A stretch of DNA of 64,000 nucleotides from an uncultured Massilimicrobiota sp. (GTDB lineage: Bacteria > Bacillota_I > Bacilli_A > Erysipelotrichales > Coprobacillaceae). Of the stretch, positions 63,301 through 64,000 are shown one piece after another (position 1 is the first letter of the stretch; each line of letters starts with the position of its first letter). The stretch is taken from assembly GCA_944325245.1 (NCBI GenBank), contig CALUZM010000001.1:1-64000 (forward strand), written 5' to 3'. The translations under genes and the position numbers were made by a program. The notes beneath the pieces were generated by a model, which saw nothing but the letters and a program-made list of their open reading frames with translations, was not told the DNA's origin and made no database searches.

Positions 63301-64000
63301 TTATTTTTTATTTTTATTTCGTCTTTCGTATTCTTTTTCTCTTATCTCTTTTAAAACTTTACTATAACCTTGTTTATTTTCCTGTCTAACTCTTGCGATA
63401 GCCATTGCATCTTCTTCAACTTCTTTTGTAATTGTTGAACCAGCTGCAATATAAGCATTCTTTCTAACTGTCACTGGAGCCACTAAATTTGTATTACATC
63501 CAATAAAGACATTATCTTCAATCTTTGTCAGTGATTTGTTCTTACCATCATAGTTTGATGTAATTGTTCCACATCCAAAATTAACATCTTTACCAACTTC
63601 AGCATCACCTACATAAGTTAAATGTGAAGCCTTACTTCCTGCTCCAAAATCAGCTTTTTTCATTTCAACGAAATTTCCTAAATGAGCATTTTCATGAATA
63701 TGACAATTTGTTCTTAATCTTGCATAAGGTCCAATATCTACACCACTTTCAATAATGGAATCACTTAAGACAGAGAATTTAATTTCAACATTGTCTTTAA
63801 TTTCCATATTCGTAAACTCACAATATGGACCAATATGACAATGACTACCAATCACTGTTTTTCCTTTAATAATACATCCTGGTTCAATAATTGTATCTTG
63901 TCCAATCACAACATCTCTACCAATATACGTATTTGATGGATCAACAATTGTCACACCATTTAATAAATGTTCACGATTAATACGATTTCTTAAAAATTGT
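63301..64000 (-). CDS. glmU: Bifunctional GlmU, 3' part (runs off the window)
   Basis: Partial gene: the C-terminal acetyltransferase half of N-acetylglucosamine-1-phosphate uridyltransferase/glucosamine-1-phosphate acetyltransferase, which forms UDP-GlcNAc. The frame is open to 64000 and reads FLRNRINREHLLNGVTIVDP before the left-handed beta-helix of hexapeptide repeats (GRDVVIGQDTIIEPG and so on). The acetyltransferase motifs LGNFVEMKKADFG, KASHLTYVGDAEVG and FGCGTITSNYDG are present. The GTG at 63954 is an internal valine, not a start. The uridyltransferase half lies outside. Confidence 0.95.
   Translation of the reverse strand, partial: QFLRNRINREHLLNGVTIVDPSNTYIGRDVVIGQDTIIEPGCIIKGKTVIGSHCHIGPYCEFTNMEIKDNVEIKFSVLSDSIIESGVDIGPYARLRTNCHIHENAHLGNFVEMKKADFGAGSKASHLTYVGDAEVGKDVNFGCGTITSNYDGKNKSLTKIEDNVFIGCNTNLVAPVTVRKNAYIAAGSTITKEVEEDAMAIARVRQENKQGYSKVLKEIREKEYERRNKNKK

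Noticed and set aside
63301-63954. Complete stand-alone acyltransferase starting with GTG
   Set aside because: The frame stays open to the right edge with FLRNRINREHLLNG, the normal GlmU junction; the GTG is internal.

Overview
This is an AT-rich stretch of a low-GC Gram-positive (Bacillota) chromosome. The mix of genes (mannose-family PTS, GH1/GH4/GH16/GH29 sugar enzymes, ECF sigma factor, gene order tatD/YabE-like and glmU-prs, mnmG-rsmG with a ParB-type gene near by) suggests a fermentative gut-type bacterium, possibly of the Erysipelotrichia; that placement is inference. There is no rRNA, tRNA, prophage or insertion sequence. TGA is used as a stop, so the code is standard.

Layout. 1-9.3 kb: an M17 aminopeptidase whose 5' end looks damaged; a MarR-controlled heterodimeric ABC exporter; two CobW/COG0523 metallochaperone GTPases, one His-rich and one fused to a YcgQ-like domain; a PAP2 phosphatase; a small membrane protein. 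9.3-12.1 kb: queuosine operon tgt-queA-queH. 12.1-16.4 kb: DMT transporter, an Lrp regulator/aminotransferase pair with an orphan PTS-IIB-like gene, and a lactonase. 16.4-18.4 kb: a flavin-binding PNPOx protein and a MepA-type MATE pump behind a leader that looks like a guanidine-IV riboswitch. 18.4-26.4 kb: ParB-like protein, HAD, ferredoxin-type aldo/keto reductase, two zinc-ribbon membrane paralogues, rsmG, mnmG, CoA-binding protein. 26.4-33 kb: PstS-like protein on a membrane domain, and 6-phospho-beta-glucoside/amino-sugar genes.

33.4-41.9 kb is a cell-envelope region: a surface purple acid phosphatase, then a six-gene minus-strand cluster with an RsgI-like lipoprotein carrying NTNYD repeats, an ECF sigma factor, its RsgI-like anti-sigma factor, a VTC-type polyphosphate polymerase, DUF4956 and CotH. 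42-53.2 kb is a sugar locus: deoC, HAD and GntR, then aldo/keto reductase, mannose-family PTS IIA-B-C-D, HAD phosphatase, canonical manA and two tandem 585-aa mannose-6-phosphate-isomerase-like proteins. The IIB gene has a stop at codon 3 of its best start.

53.4-54.1 kb holds what I consider the most interesting item: a type III (ToxIN/AbiQ-like) toxin-antitoxin locus. It has a promoter, three ~36-nt tandem repeats that each fold as an H-type pseudoknot with compensatory changes between copies, a long-range terminator-like stem around the array, and a ToxN-like 177-aa protein. 54.3-60.1 kb encodes secreted GH29 and GH16 enzymes; 60.3-64 kb has the housekeeping genes yabE-like, tatD, prs and the 3' part of glmU, which runs off the right edge.
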